Part shown: in pieces, positions 23,957 through 31,609 of the stretch
Position numbering within the stretch: position 1 is the first letter of the stretch
How the letters are laid out: each line of letters starts with the position of its first letter
Origin: Cololabis saira
Lineage: Eukaryota > Chordata > Actinopteri > Beloniformes > Belonidae
Assembly: GCF_033807715.1 (NCBI RefSeq)
Contig: NC_084587.1
Location: 26,201,017 to 26,265,016 of the forward strand
Reading direction: 5' to 3'
DNA length: 64,000 nt
Translations under genes and position numbers: made by a program
The notes under the pieces: model-generated
Databases searched by the model: none
What the model was told of the DNA's origin: nothing
What the model saw: the letters and a program-made list of their open reading frames with translations, nothing else

Positions 23957-24422
23957 CACTGACCTTGTTCTCACATCTCCTCTGTGCTTAAAAGTAATAT
24001 AAACATTCAGGCACTTGTTTCCCTGTATGCATAACAGTTTTGAGAAACTACAGAGCAGAAACACAGACAATGTGTCACTCACGTCATGAAACGAGAGGCA
24101 CTTGTGCACAATTGCACGCATGTTCGCAGTACTTCAGGTGTACTACCAGCAGTGAAGGATATGGGTGGCAGACAACTCGAAGGCACCAGGAGCGGGGAGG
24201 GCTGGTTTGAGTCAGAGCCAAAAGAACCACCGGTGCTAGGGAGGGGTATGGCAGCTCTTCTGTTTCCTCCTCGTCCCCCTCTTCTTCTTTTCCCACTTTG
24301 TACTCCCACTCCTCTTCCCCAACTGATATGTGAACCTTCTCCCCCTCATCTTCCTCATCCTCTCCCCCCTGCGTCGGTCCTCCATGCTGCTCATCCAGGT
24401 CTGGCTCCTGGATGCCCATCAT
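3989..24422 (-). CDS. cacna1h: T-type (Cav3) voltage-gated calcium channel alpha-1 subunit, 5' part, eight exons
   Basis: The product is the pore-forming alpha-1 subunit of a low-voltage-activated calcium channel in the plasma membrane. Coding exons, in transcript order, are 24422-24163, 14067-13974, 13772-13639, 13269-13172, 9412-9253, 6502-6190, 6070-5978 and 4550-3989. They total 1,714 nt (571 codons plus 1 nt) with no stop or phase conflict. Visible in order are an acidic N-terminus, IS1, IS2, IS3, the arginine-rich IS4 ([15 protein letters not shown]), IS5, a Cys-rich extracellular loop, the pore with selectivity glutamate (TLEGW), IS6 ([19 protein letters not shown]) and the proximal I-II linker. 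Assignment to Cav3.2 rests on DGHNVS in the IS3-S4 loop (Cav3.1 has Gln at the His position), on RDNGM in the pore loop and on EQRAR in the linker. Domains II-IV lie beyond the left edge. cacna1g is the main alternative. I cannot tell which fish paralogue this is. Confidence 0.93.
5285..5785 (+). pseudogene. Tc1-like transposase remnant
   Basis: [20 protein letters not shown] at about 5379-5440 matches the conserved Tc1 transposase core around MLWGCFSASGTGNL. Downstream, [13 protein letters not shown] (about 5615-5653) matches the DLNPIENLW motif carrying the catalytic Asp region. Stops between the two show that it is dead. It lies in cacna1h intron 7. Confidence 0.75.
5978..6070 (-). CDS. 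cacna1h: cacna1h coding exon 7 (selectivity filter and IS6 start)
   Basis: This 93-nt exon encodes 31 residues: [20 protein letters not shown] and then [11 protein letters not shown]. The Glu of TLEGW is the domain I selectivity-filter residue (the first E of the Cav3 EEDD ring). Mammalian Cav3 has FILLII where this exon has FIFLII. It is bounded by ATACAG and GTAAGT, phase 0 on both sides. Confidence 0.94.
6190..6502 (-). CDS. cacna1h: cacna1h coding exon 6 (domain I turret and first pore helix)
   Basis: This exon encodes the extracellular S5-P turret, with an NIT glycosylation sequon, [15 protein letters not shown], further cysteines, and [11 protein letters not shown]. It ends in [17 protein letters not shown], the conserved Cav3 pore-helix sequence. 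It is bounded by CTTCAG and GTAAAC. The cysteines probably form the disulfide framework of the turret. Confidence 0.94.
6735..7440. repeat. Dispersed teleost repeat, probably a non-autonomous DNA element
   Basis: The block, with GGGCGTGGCCTAATGACTCA and CAGCGCCCCCTAG, resembles a repeat seen widely in fish introns. GGGCCC-containing sequences near both ends (about 6739 and 7421) could be terminal repeats. No transposase coding is visible. The class is a guess. Confidence 0.4.
7500..7835 (+). mobile_element. SINE 3' body copy (family shared with 51305-51768)
   Basis: The sequence shares long segments with the reverse complement of 51305-51560, including GGCCGGAATAACGTGATCCT and the GGGCCCTCCCAGGGTTGGTA block. 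It ends in A-rich sequence. The tRNA-like head is missing. Confidence 0.7.
7836..9252. other. cacna1h intron 5 remainder, nothing recognised
   Basis: AT-rich intron between the SINE copy and exon 5. Short open frames lack family resemblance. Confidence 0.5.
9253..9412 (-). CDS. cacna1h: cacna1h coding exon 5 (IS5)
   Basis: This 160-nt exon lies between TTTGTAG and GTGAGT. It encodes [18 protein letters not shown] (S4-S5 linker and start of IS5), then a hydrophobic helix with [20 protein letters not shown], the end of S5 and start of the turret. It joins exon 6 in phase 2 to give DVKMRYNITF. Confidence 0.94.
9413..13171. other. cacna1h intron 4
   Basis: Apart from the LINE remnant at 11585-11997, I see no exon, RNA gene or other clear element in this 3.8-kb intron. 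Confidence 0.5.
11585..11997 (-). mobile_element. LINE reverse transcriptase C-terminal remnant
   Basis: On the minus strand [14 protein letters not shown] matches the GRPKRRFMDVV block at the C-terminus of a common fish non-LTR retrotransposon (RTE-like by my recollection). The rest is degraded. Flanking GTGACAGCAGCAT copies at 11566 and 11994 look like a target-site duplication. Confidence 0.6.
13172..13269 (-). CDS. cacna1h: cacna1h coding exon 4 (IS3-IS4 voltage sensor)
   Basis: This exon encodes [19 protein letters not shown] followed by the S4 gating charges, with Arg at every third position. It is bounded by CTGCAG and GTGAGT. The His in DGHNVS is the extracellular residue that gives Cav3.2 high-affinity inhibition by nickel, zinc and copper. 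It is the best single marker for cacna1h over cacna1g. Confidence 0.94.
13440..13820. repeat. CA/TG-rich microsatellites flanking exon 3
   Basis: Interrupted (CA)n runs occur at about 13449-13475 and 13780-13822, on either side of exon 3. The right-hand run forms the pyrimidine/TG-rich part of the exon 3 acceptor region on the minus strand. Confidence 0.7.
13639..13772 (-). CDS. cacna1h: cacna1h coding exon 3 (IS2-IS3)
   Basis: The exon is preceded by GCGCAG and followed by GTGAGT. It encodes [20 protein letters not shown] (IS2), then [18 protein letters not shown] (start of IS3). [10 protein letters not shown] is nearly invariant in Cav3 channels. Phase 0 in, phase 2 out. Confidence 0.93.
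13974..14067 (-). CDS. cacna1h: cacna1h coding exon 2 (IS1)
   Basis: This 94-nt exon starts with the A that completes Pro and then encodes [20 protein letters not shown], the IS1 helix. It ends CTGCAG before GTAAAG. There is no AG just upstream, and the sequence CCTTAACCTTGTGTCAC ends in AC, matching a U12 AT-AC acceptor. The S1-S2 extracellular stretch is [10 protein letters not shown]. It is shorter than in mammalian Cav3 channels and has one Cys instead of several. Confidence 0.88.
14068..14085 (-). other. U12-type branch site and AC 3' splice site of cacna1h intron 1
   Basis: The minus strand reads GCCTTAACCTTGTGTCAC immediately before exon 2. CCTTAAC matches the U12 branch consensus TTCCTTAAC, with the branch adenosine 11-12 nt from the AC end. 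That is the tight spacing expected of U12 introns. An in-frame TAA and the lack of an AG rule out a usual acceptor here. Confidence 0.87.
14832..15010 (+). mobile_element. tRNA-derived SINE
   Basis: GGTGGCACAGTGG (A-box-like) and GGTTCGAGTCC (B box) mark an RNA polymerase III promoter derived from a tRNA. The body GGCCTGCAGCCCTTTGCTGC and tail AATAAAGGCCACTAGAG ending in A-rich sequence are typical of a common percomorph SINE. It lies in intron 1 of cacna1h, antisense to the gene. Confidence 0.82.
15011..18968. other. cacna1h intron 1, no gene recognised
   Basis: AT-rich intron with CA-rich tracts near 16400 and 16700. A minus-strand open frame at 15771-15965 lacks splice context and a convincing family match. 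Confidence 0.45.
18969..19668. mobile_element. Fold-back DNA element with inverted TTTACATGCAGTCAA ends
   Basis: TTTACATGCAGTCAA occurs at the left end (about 18974) and inverted at the right end (about 19645-19660). Subterminal repeats of TTCGGGTTATTGC are also inverted. No transposase is visible. A perfect palindrome lies inside at 19518-19563. Confidence 0.65.
19518..19563. repeat. Perfect 46-bp palindrome
   Basis: The left arm AATTTGCTCATATTTGGG plus five T is followed without a loop by its exact reverse complement. It could extrude as a cruciform. Confidence 0.93.
19840..20265 (+). pseudogene. Tc1-like transposase remnant
   Basis: [14 protein letters not shown] near the end of the frame resembles the CFAATGPGHLAVIE block of a Tc1 subfamily, and KVFKRVANH at the start also fits. 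Frame changes scramble the middle. It is distinct from the remnant at 5285. Confidence 0.55.
20266..20944. repeat. Unclassified repeat-like sequence with CATGTAAAC-type motifs
   Basis: The recurring TATACATGC and GCATGTAAACATGC motifs suggest another non-autonomous DNA element, but clear terminal repeats and target duplications were not found. Confidence 0.3.
20945..21400 (+). pseudogene. Tc1-like element 3' end remnant
   Basis: ACTTCAAGTGGTTGCTCCTA and GTACTAACTTTCACACA resemble the 3' end of Tc1-like elements in fish. No open frame remains. Assignment is by resemblance only. Confidence 0.4.
22645..22710. repeat. (TA)n microsatellite
   Basis: About 60 bp of alternating TA with CATA interruptions at both ends, in intron 1 of cacna1h. 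Confidence 0.95.
23553..23573. repeat. (CA)n microsatellite
   Basis: Uninterrupted CA dinucleotides in cacna1h intron 1. Confidence 0.9.
23925..23956. repeat. (CA)n microsatellite
   Basis: Uninterrupted CA dinucleotides in cacna1h intron 1, about 210 bp from the U12 donor. Confidence 0.9.
24155..24170 (-). other. U12-type AT-AC 5' splice site of cacna1h intron 1
   Basis: On the minus strand the exon end TGCCACCC is followed by ATATCCTT, the exact consensus 5' splice site of minor-spliceosome AT-AC introns. The nearest downstream GT (CTGCTG before GTAGTA) would insert YPSLL and break the family sequence. Confidence 0.88.
24163..24422 (-). CDS. cacna1h: cacna1h coding exon 1 (N-terminus)
   Basis: This exon encodes 86 residues plus 2 nt. 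It begins with an acidic Glu/Asp-rich cytoplasmic segment and ends in the Cav3 N-terminal signature [10 protein letters not shown] and [12 protein letters not shown]. The ATG at 24422 follows GTGACC; a second ATG follows at 24419. An in-frame TAG lies seven codons upstream of the GTG codon, but it forms part of a pyrimidine-rich TTTTTAG acceptor, so an upstream exon could splice in. The exon ends CACCC before ATATCCTT, a U12-type AT-AC donor. No GT donor nearby preserves the family sequence HPWFER. Confidence 0.9.
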
Positions 24423-24446
24423 GGTCACGCTGTGAGCAACCTGAAC

Positions 24447-26389
24447 CTAAAAAGAGGGCGCAAGGGCACCAGTAGACTGTTCAGCATACTTCAACGTGGA
24501 TCCAACTACGCCTGTCTGTGTGCTTCTGCTGTTTCCACTCAAGGCTGCAACTCTTGCTGCCAAAGCAAACTGGAAGTGTGCTGGTTGACAAGCCAGTCCA
24601 GGGGGAAAGAAGCACTTAAACAAACCTCTCATTATTTTCTTTTTCACAGCTAACCAGCAGGAAATATAAATATACATAAATATAAACAGACTGAACGCAT
24701 AGATGTGAACAGAGGTGCAAACAGGAGTCAGTGCTGACAATAGGAAGCTCCACAATAATCCTACAGTTGTATAATTCTGCAAGCACAACAGGCCATTAAT
24801 GGTGACACTAGTTTTAAACCATCTGGGTGGAAAAAAACAGAAATGAAAAGACTTAGGCTACTATTTCTTTACACAACACACAGAATAAAGACTTGTGTTG
24901 ATTAGTGATGTCATTGGTTATTCAGTTCTTTTGTCAATTAACTAATACACATCTGCTCATAATGATGACAGCTAACTAACCGCAGGGATTTTTTTCCTGC
25001 TAATTTAAGATAGAACTAATGAAGTGCAGTGACACTGATGAGCTGCTACAGACTCTGGTTCAATTTTACAAGAATTGACATTTCTTGGTGTGCTGGAATA
25101 TCACATAGGAAACGTGAACGACATTCATGGTTTGAAATGAATATAATTACAAGAGAAAATTCATTTCTTTTCCTTTTACCTCCTCAGATTTTCCTCATTT
25201 AGGCTGTATGCAGAGGAGTTTGGCAGAAAATGATGGAAGGGGAGAGTATGCGACACAGCCCGTATTGTCCACCATGTGTTCCTTTCATTGGATCCCCTTG
25301 AGATTGAGGCAAATTTACTCCAAAGCCTCCATTTTCTCGTGAAGTTGGGTGACAAACTTAATCATTTGGAGAAAATTAATTCTGCGCCAACTGTGAGTCC
25401 ATGCAGACACATCCAGTATTCTCTGTGTGAGAGTACAACGAGAAACCCGGTGTGCAAGTTCACAGCTCAAAGAGAAGTGGCTCTGTGTGTGTCTGTTTTT
25501 TATGAAAATAATGAGATTCTATCTGCCACTATCCCTCTTTTGCGTGGATTCACTATGGGCACTTAGCCTAGACAATTACAGGAGTCCAGGACTGTGCAGT
25601 TTAAGGCTTTTTGTTAGGATTCAATATTGGCTATTGGGTATGCATCAATTAACCACACACATAAGGGGGAAAAAACACCCACACCGCTGAAAATCTGCTG
25701 ACAGGCTATTCAAAATATTTGACCAAGTAATTAGAAGCCTCCTTTCTAATGGCCAGGCCATGATGGAATTGAATAATCCAAATCATCTCAACCAGTCACA
25801 AGAATACAATACTGTACAGTCATACCGCTACAAATCATTGCAAGGGTTCTCACACATAGTGTGCAGTCTTTAGTTGCATTTATTGCCTTCAGTCTCCACC
25901 AAGAATTTACAGCGTACTTGTCTCGTGCTCATTGAAATCAAAGAAACTGCAAATCTCCATAAAATATAGCAATAATTTAACCCCATACGTGTATATCTAA
26001 AGGACCAGCCAATTACACAGACACATGTGTGATGCTCAATCAGATCCATTGCTCTGTCTCACAGCACTCAAATGGAAAAACTGTCTCAGTATTCTTTTAT
26101 TATTTATAATAAACAAATATTTAAAAGCAAGTCTCAGCATATTAGATTGAATTTACATAAGCCTAAGGTCACTAACTCCTTTATATCACTAAACGCATTG
26201 CACTGCACTTCAGAATAGCGAATTTAGAGTTTTATTTGAATTTTTTTTACCTTTTTGTAGAGACACACCGCCATTGAGAAAGCTCGACATCATGAGATCG
26301 GGACATTTCCTATTGTTCCACGGCTTTTACTCCGAGTACAATAATAAAAGTATACAATATAAGCCGAAAGAGCAGAAACTTTGTGTGCC
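24447..26389. other. Candidate intron between the 5' exon and coding exon 1
   Basis: No coding sequence recognised. The left boundary is a pyrimidine-rich TTTTTAG acceptor on the minus strand. Confidence 0.4.
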
Positions 26390-26500
26390 GCTCTTACCGG
26401 GGAGCAGCACCCATTCATCCCCCAGCGAGGCTCACTCCGGGTCCGCGCTGCGCTCCGAGCCGCGGCAGCCGCGCTGCTCCATGAGGGGTCCTCCCCTTAA
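26390..26500. promoter_or_regulatory. GC/CpG-rich block, candidate cacna1h promoter region
   Basis: This is the densest CpG cluster near the start of cacna1h, with repeated GCGC, CCGCGG and CCGGG motifs in otherwise AT-rich surroundings. It lies 2 kb upstream of coding exon 1. No convincing TATA box was found on the minus strand upstream, which would fit a CpG promoter. Confidence 0.4.
26398..26482 (-). promoter_or_regulatory. Candidate cacna1h 5' exon with a 16-codon uORF and in-frame upstream ATG
   Basis: On the minus strand a GC-rich block ends CTCCCCG before GTAAGAG, a strong donor. It holds an ATG at 26482 opening a 16-residue reading frame that stops at 26432. A second ATG at 26418 opens a frame that reaches the donor in phase 0. 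Joined to the acceptor TTTTTAG before 24446, that frame continues through eight codons into the main ATG at 24422 without a stop. This could be 5' UTR or a short N-terminal extension. It is inferred from splice signals only. Confidence 0.45.
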
Positions 26501-26691
26501 ACTCACTCCGTTATCCAGAGAAGAAAAAAACGATGGTGAAATACATACATCAATAATGTCAGAGAGATGAGACGCGAGAGTTTGTAATAAATGGGAAAAG
26601 TTAAGTTAAAAACGAACAGGAGGTTTCCCCAGGAGTTTGCGTGCCCCCTTCAGCCGCTGGACGCGCAGCGCTGTGTTCAGGTACCGGAGTT

Positions 26692-27684
26692 CAGAGAGGG
26701 AGGGATGGATGGAGGGAGGGAGGGAGGGAGGGAGGGAGGGAGGGATGGAGGGAGAGAGGGAGGGAGAGAGGGAGAGAGGGAGGGAGGGAGGGAGGGAGGG
26801 AGGGAGAGAGAGAGGGAGGGATGGAGGGAGAGAGGGAGGGAGGGAGGGAGGGAGGGAGGGAGAGAGGGAGGGAGAGAGGGGGGAGAGAGGGAGGGAGGGA
26901 GAGAGGGAGGGATGGAGGGATGGAGGGAGGGAGGGAGGGAGGGAGAGAGGGAGGGATGGAGGGATGGAGGGAGGGAGGGAGGGAGGGAGGGAGGGAGAGA
27001 TGGAGGGAGGGAGGGAGGGAGGGATGGAGGGAGGGAGGGAGGGAGGGAGGGAGAGAGGGAGGGATGGAGGGAGGGAGGGAGGGAGGGAGGGAGGGAGGGA
27101 TGGAGGGAGAGAGGGAGGGAGGGAGGGAGGGAGGGAGGGAGGGAGAGAGGGAGGGAGAGAGGGGGGAGAGAGGGAGGGAGAAGAGAGGGAGGGATGGGGG
27201 AGGGAGGGAGGGAAAGGGGGAGGGAGGGAGAAGAGATGGAGGGATGGGGAGGGAGGGATGGAGGGAAAGGGGGAGGGAGGGAGAAGAGAGGGAGGGATGG
27301 GGGAGAGAGGGAGAAATGGAGGGAGGGAGGGAAAGGGGGAGAGAGGGAGGGAGGGAGGGAGGGATGGAGGGAAAGAGGGAAGGATGCAGGGGGGATAGAG
27401 GGAGGGATGGAGAGAGGGAGGGAGGGATGGAGGGGGAGAGAGGGAGGGAAAGGGGGAGGGAGGGAGGGATGGAGGGGGAGAGGGAGAAATGGAGGGAGGG
27501 AGGGAGGGAGAGAGGGAGGGATGGGGGAGGGAGGGAGAAATGGAGGGAGGGAGGGATGGATGGATGGATGGATGGATGGATGGAGGGATGGAGGGAGGGA
27601 GAGAGGGAGGACTGGAGGGATGGAGGGAGGACTGGAGGGAGAGAGGGAGGACTGGACGGAGGGAGGGAGGGATTGATGGAGGGA
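26692..27684 (+). repeat. About 1 kb GGGA/GGAGG polypurine tract
   Basis: Almost uninterrupted purine sequence on the plus strand, made of GGGA units with interspersed GAGA, GGAT and GGGGGA variants and a short GGAT run near 27555-27585. It should be able to form G-quadruplexes and triplex (H-DNA) structures. Long open frames in all registers are artefacts of a stop-free repeat. It starts about 210 bp upstream of the candidate cacna1h 5' exon. Confidence 0.95.
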
Positions 27685-28132
27685 CCTGCGTCAAGCCAGC
27701 CACACAAAATACCCCTAATTTACCTTCAAAATAAGACAGCCCGGTCCAGGAAGTCACACATGCGATTTTGTTTGATGACTATTCCTTTCTAAAAACTGTA
27801 AAATGCACCTGATTAGAGAAAGGACACAAATATCCCCCTTTATACTGTCTTTTATGTCAAAGGCAATCCCGAGATAAAGCCTATTAAGTAGCTATTTTTT
27901 ATTATTTATATTTTTTTTTCCTAATTTAATTATATTATAATTACTAGCCTACGTCTGTGGCAGAAAGGATCTTATGTAACCCACCCGCCCACATACTGTC
28001 AAGTACTTTCATTTTGTACTTGGAGTCCAAATTTCCAAATTTCCAAATTCCAAAAGTTGGAGATTTTGACTAGAACACCTTCCAGGGTCAGATCTAGAGA
28101 TGTCAGATAAACCTCACATACCCCAACTTCAG
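27685..28132. other. Intergenic AT-rich sequence
   Basis: No gene or RNA seen. It contains a triple AAATTTCC repeat near 28030. Confidence 0.5.
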
Positions 28133-28182
28133 GGCCCAGTTGTTCAAAGGTAATCCGGTCGGATTTTGGATAATGGGTTTTA

Positions 28183-28662
28183 TGTTATGTATCGGTTTGG
28201 TGTTTGGAACCCCAGAATGCAGAGACAGAGACAAAGTCAGTTTTAACGTGTTTATTGGTAAACACAGCGTTTCCAAAAACGGAGAACGAGGCAGGTGAAA
28301 GTGGCGGAGGACAGGGCTGAGCACGGGTAGACGCTGAAGCACACGCAGAGTGATCAGGCACGGCAGAGAGGCACCCCGGTATCTGCACAAAATCCCAGGA
28401 ATGCTTAAGAGTGAAGACTGTACACAAAAGTCACTAGAAACTACCATACCAGTTGCAACAGAATAATCTGGCACAGGCGTGGTGTCTTGGCCAGGCTTTA
28501 TAGATTGTCTGGGATGAGAACCAGGTGTGCCTTGTTGAGCATGCATGCCTGACCACGCCCTCCGCTGCACATGCTGCCAGGGAGAGAGAAAGGGGTGGAG
28601 GGAAAAAGGAAAACAGAGACTTCCAAAAACAAACCAAACACCAACAAAATGTAGCCATGACA
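28183..28662 (-). repeat. Gypsy 3' LTR
   Basis: On the minus strand it starts TGTCATGGCTACA after a purine tract and ends GATACATAACA. It aligns with the 5' LTR along its length. CTATAAAGCC is a likely TATA box and CCAATAAACACG a likely polyadenylation signal. Confidence 0.9.
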
Positions 28663-28731
28663 GTACCCCCCGCCCCTCAACAGACGCCACCTGGCGGCCT
28701 ACCAGGCTTGTCAGGAAAGTCCCGATAAAAG

Positions 28732-30717
28732 TCACGCAGGAGGTCCTGGCCCAAAATCAAGGAGCGGGACACCCAGGGCCGCTCCTCCGGACCCTACCCC
28801 GAGGTACTGAAACCCCCGGCCCCCGTCTGTTACCCTCAGATGGTGGAGTCCAGTAACGAAGTCCACTGCAATGTGGGACCAGGGGCGATGAGGAACAGGC
28901 AAGGAGCGTAGAAGACCAGCAGGCATTTAATGGGAAGACTTAGCACGAGCACAGACCGAGCAGGCAGAGAAAAACTCTCTGGTGTCAGCAGTGATGGTGG
29001 GCCACCAAAAACGCTCCTGGAGCAGGGTGAGGGTCCGGTGGAAACCCGGGTGGCACGCCACCTTGGAAGCATGCCCCCACTGGAGCACAGAAAACCTGGC
29101 AGATAGCGGAACAAACATCCGGTTTGGTGGGGCAGCTCTAAGGGGAAGGCTTGCCACGTTGAGCCTTTTGAACCTCCCGCACGATCTCTCATCTGGCAGC
29201 CTCAACCACACAGGAGGACGGGAGGATGGTTTCCTCAGGTGAGTCATCTACGGGGGGGGTAAATTGGCGGGACAAGGCGTCGGGCTTAATATTCCGAGAA
29301 CCGGGGCGGTAGGTCAGGGTGAACTTGAAGCAACCCAGGAACAGCGCCCACCGAGCCTGGCGTGAGTTCAATCGCCGAGCCGACTGCAGGTAAAAGAGGT
29401 TCTTGTGGTCCGTCCATACCACAAAAGGGTGTGTGGCCCCATCCAGCCAATGTCTCCACTCCTGTAGAGCGAGGACCACAGCCAGTAGTTCCCTGTCGCC
29501 CACGTCGTAATTCCTCTCTGCTGTTGAGAGCCGACGAGAAAAAAAAGCTGCAGGGGTGAATCTTTTGGTCTTTAGGGGAACACTGAGAGAGCACAGCACC
29601 AACGCCAGTGTCGGAGGCGTCGACTTTCACCACGAACTGAAGAGAGGGATCTGGATGGGTAAGCACAGGTGCAGAGGTGAACAGGCCCTTTAAACGTTTA
29701 AATGCAGCGTCAGCTGCTTCAGACCAGACAAAGGGGAGTTTAGAGGAGGTCAACTGAGTCAGCGGCATGGCTACCTGACTGTAATTGCGGATGAACCTCC
29801 TATAGAAGTTTGAAACCCCAAAAACCTCTGCAGTTGCTTTCTGGTGGAAGGGATCGGCCACTCAGCAACTGCCTGTACCTTGGCCGGATCCGCCCCCAAC
29901 TGTCCCTTCTCCACCATGAAACCCAGGAAACTGACTGAAGCGGCATGGAAATCGCACTTCTCCACCTTTACAAAAAGCCTGTTCTCCAATAGTCTTCGCA
30001 GCACCAGTCTCACATGTAGCACATGTTCATCAACGTCTCTGAAAAAGATCAAAATGTCATCCAGGTATACAAACACAAATCTGTCAAGCATATCCCTTAA
30101 AACATCATTAATGAGTGCTTGGAAAACGACTGGGGCATTGGTTAAACCGAAGGGCATGACCAAATATTCAAAGTGGCCGAGTGGAGTGTTGAAAGCCGTC
30201 TTCCACTCATCTCCTCCTTGATTCTGATCAGGTGATATGCGTTGCGGAGATCTAATTTGGAAAAGATGGTGGATTGATGCAGGGGACCAAAAGCGGAATC
30301 TATAAGGGGAAGTGGGTACTTATTCTTGACAGTGATGTCATTCAGGCCTCTGAAGTCTATACAAAGGCGCAATGACTTCTCAACAAAGAAAAATCCCGCT
30401 CCGACGGGTGAGGAGAAGGGACAGATGAGGCCTGCAGCTAGGGAGTCTGTGATGTACTGCTCCATGGACTCCCTTTCAGGTTTGGACAAGTTGTAAAGCT
30501 TCTCGGACGGAAGAGGGGAGCCCGGGAATAACTCAATAGCACAATCATAGGGTCGATGTGGAGGCAGAGAAAGTGCTCTGTCCTTACTGAAAACCTCTTT
30601 GAGGTCATGATACACTTGGGGAACGTTAGACAAGTCTATGGGGTCTGGAGGCGCAGGAGATGAGGGGACCCTAGAGGGGATGGCTGAATGTAGTGAGAGT
30701 GGCAGAATGTACTCCAA
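28732..30717 (-). pseudogene. Gypsy pol remnant (RT, RNase H, partial integrase)
   Basis: Reverse transcriptase blocks in order are [45 protein letters not shown] and [10 protein letters not shown], carrying the catalytic aspartates. RNase H follows ([32 protein letters not shown]), then an integrase HHCC zinc region (CSVC) and the start of the catalytic core (IAVDFVTGL). The core is cut off soon after its first Asp. At least four frame breaks are seen, including a one-base loss near 30190. Protease is absent. Confidence 0.9.
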
Positions 30718-30887
30718 TTGATGATGGAATATGCGGACCAGTCAATGTGGGGGTTGTGCAACTTGAGCCAGTGGAGCAGCAGAAGACGGTGAGTTGGTCC
30801 AGGCAGCAGGAGGGAGGAGAGCCGGTCTTCCTATCCCCTCCCTACGTCTTTCTCGTAGCCTGTTATCGAGACGGATGGCTAAGGAAA

Positions 30888-31592
30888 TCAGTTCATCCAG
30901 AGACTCGGTCTCATCACTGCAGCTAGTTCATCTTTGATTTTATCGGCTAATCCCTTAAAAAAGATGCTCTGTAAAGCGGTTTCCCATCCACTCTCAGCTG
31001 CCAGAATGCGGAAATCAATGGCGTATTGGGAGACCGGAGCAGAACCTTGGCGTAGGGAAAGGAGCCAATTACCAGCCTCCTTACCCTGGACCGGGTGATC
31101 AAACACTTTCTGCATCTCTGAGACAAAGGAGTGATAAAATTGAATGACCGCGGAATTATTGGAGATGGCTAAAGCCGAAGAGGACGCCCGGTCAGACAAC
31201 AAACTCATGACAAAGGCTATTTTAGAATTATCAGTAGCATAGGTCTGGAACTGCTGATTGAACACAAGAGAACACTGGTGCAGGAACTGGCTACATGTCC
31301 CTAGCTCACCCAAATACCTGGCCGGAGTGGGGATGAAGGGTTCACGGGAAAAGCTGGGTGAAGGGGCTGAAGGAACTGCAGCGGGAGCTGAAGAGGCTTG
31401 TGTATTCCCGTGAGGAGCCAGGTTGGAGAGCTGGGTGACAATCTGATCCATACGACTGCCAAGCTGGGACACATTGGCGGTGAGGTTCTGAACAGAGTCC
31501 ATCACTTCGTGGATTGCCTTTTCTTGTTGGCCAACACGAGCCCCTTGAAGTGCCAGAGCCTGCCGAAAACTGTCTGTCTCTGTGGGGTCCAT
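30888..31592 (-). pseudogene. Gypsy gag remnant
   Basis: The frame starts MDPTETDSF only about 18 nt inside the LTR boundary. It holds a coiled-coil-like segment (about residues 20-60) and a retrotransposon gag region with FVMSLLSDRASSSALAI and NWLLSLRQG. It loses frame after DELAAVM, and the zinc knuckle is not seen. This gag type is common in fish gypsy elements and related to the source of mammalian RTL/PEG10 genes. Confidence 0.85.
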
Positions 31593-31609
31593 TGTTGGCC
31601 AGATTATTC

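Larger units (their letters stand above)
21401..24162. other. cacna1h intron 1, 5' part
   Basis: Holds simple repeats (listed separately) and purine-rich sequence near 22090-22200. No exon or RNA gene seen. Confidence 0.5.

Noticed and set aside
24155..24170. A GT donor downstream of exon 1 (CTGCTG before GTAGTA)
   Set aside because: It would add YPSLL and break the conserved HPWFER junction, and exon 2 lacks an AG acceptor. The AT-AC reading fits both ends.
24086..24475. Plus-strand 129-codon open frame opposite cacna1h exon 1
   Set aside because: It is an antisense shadow of the acidic exon. The minus strand carries the Cav3 N-terminal signature.
26591..27792. Long open frames (over 330 codons) on both strands encoding Gly/Arg/Glu- or Pro/Ser-rich repeats
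   Set aside because: They lie in the GGGA tract, which has no stops in any frame. There is no conserved sequence, splice context or family.
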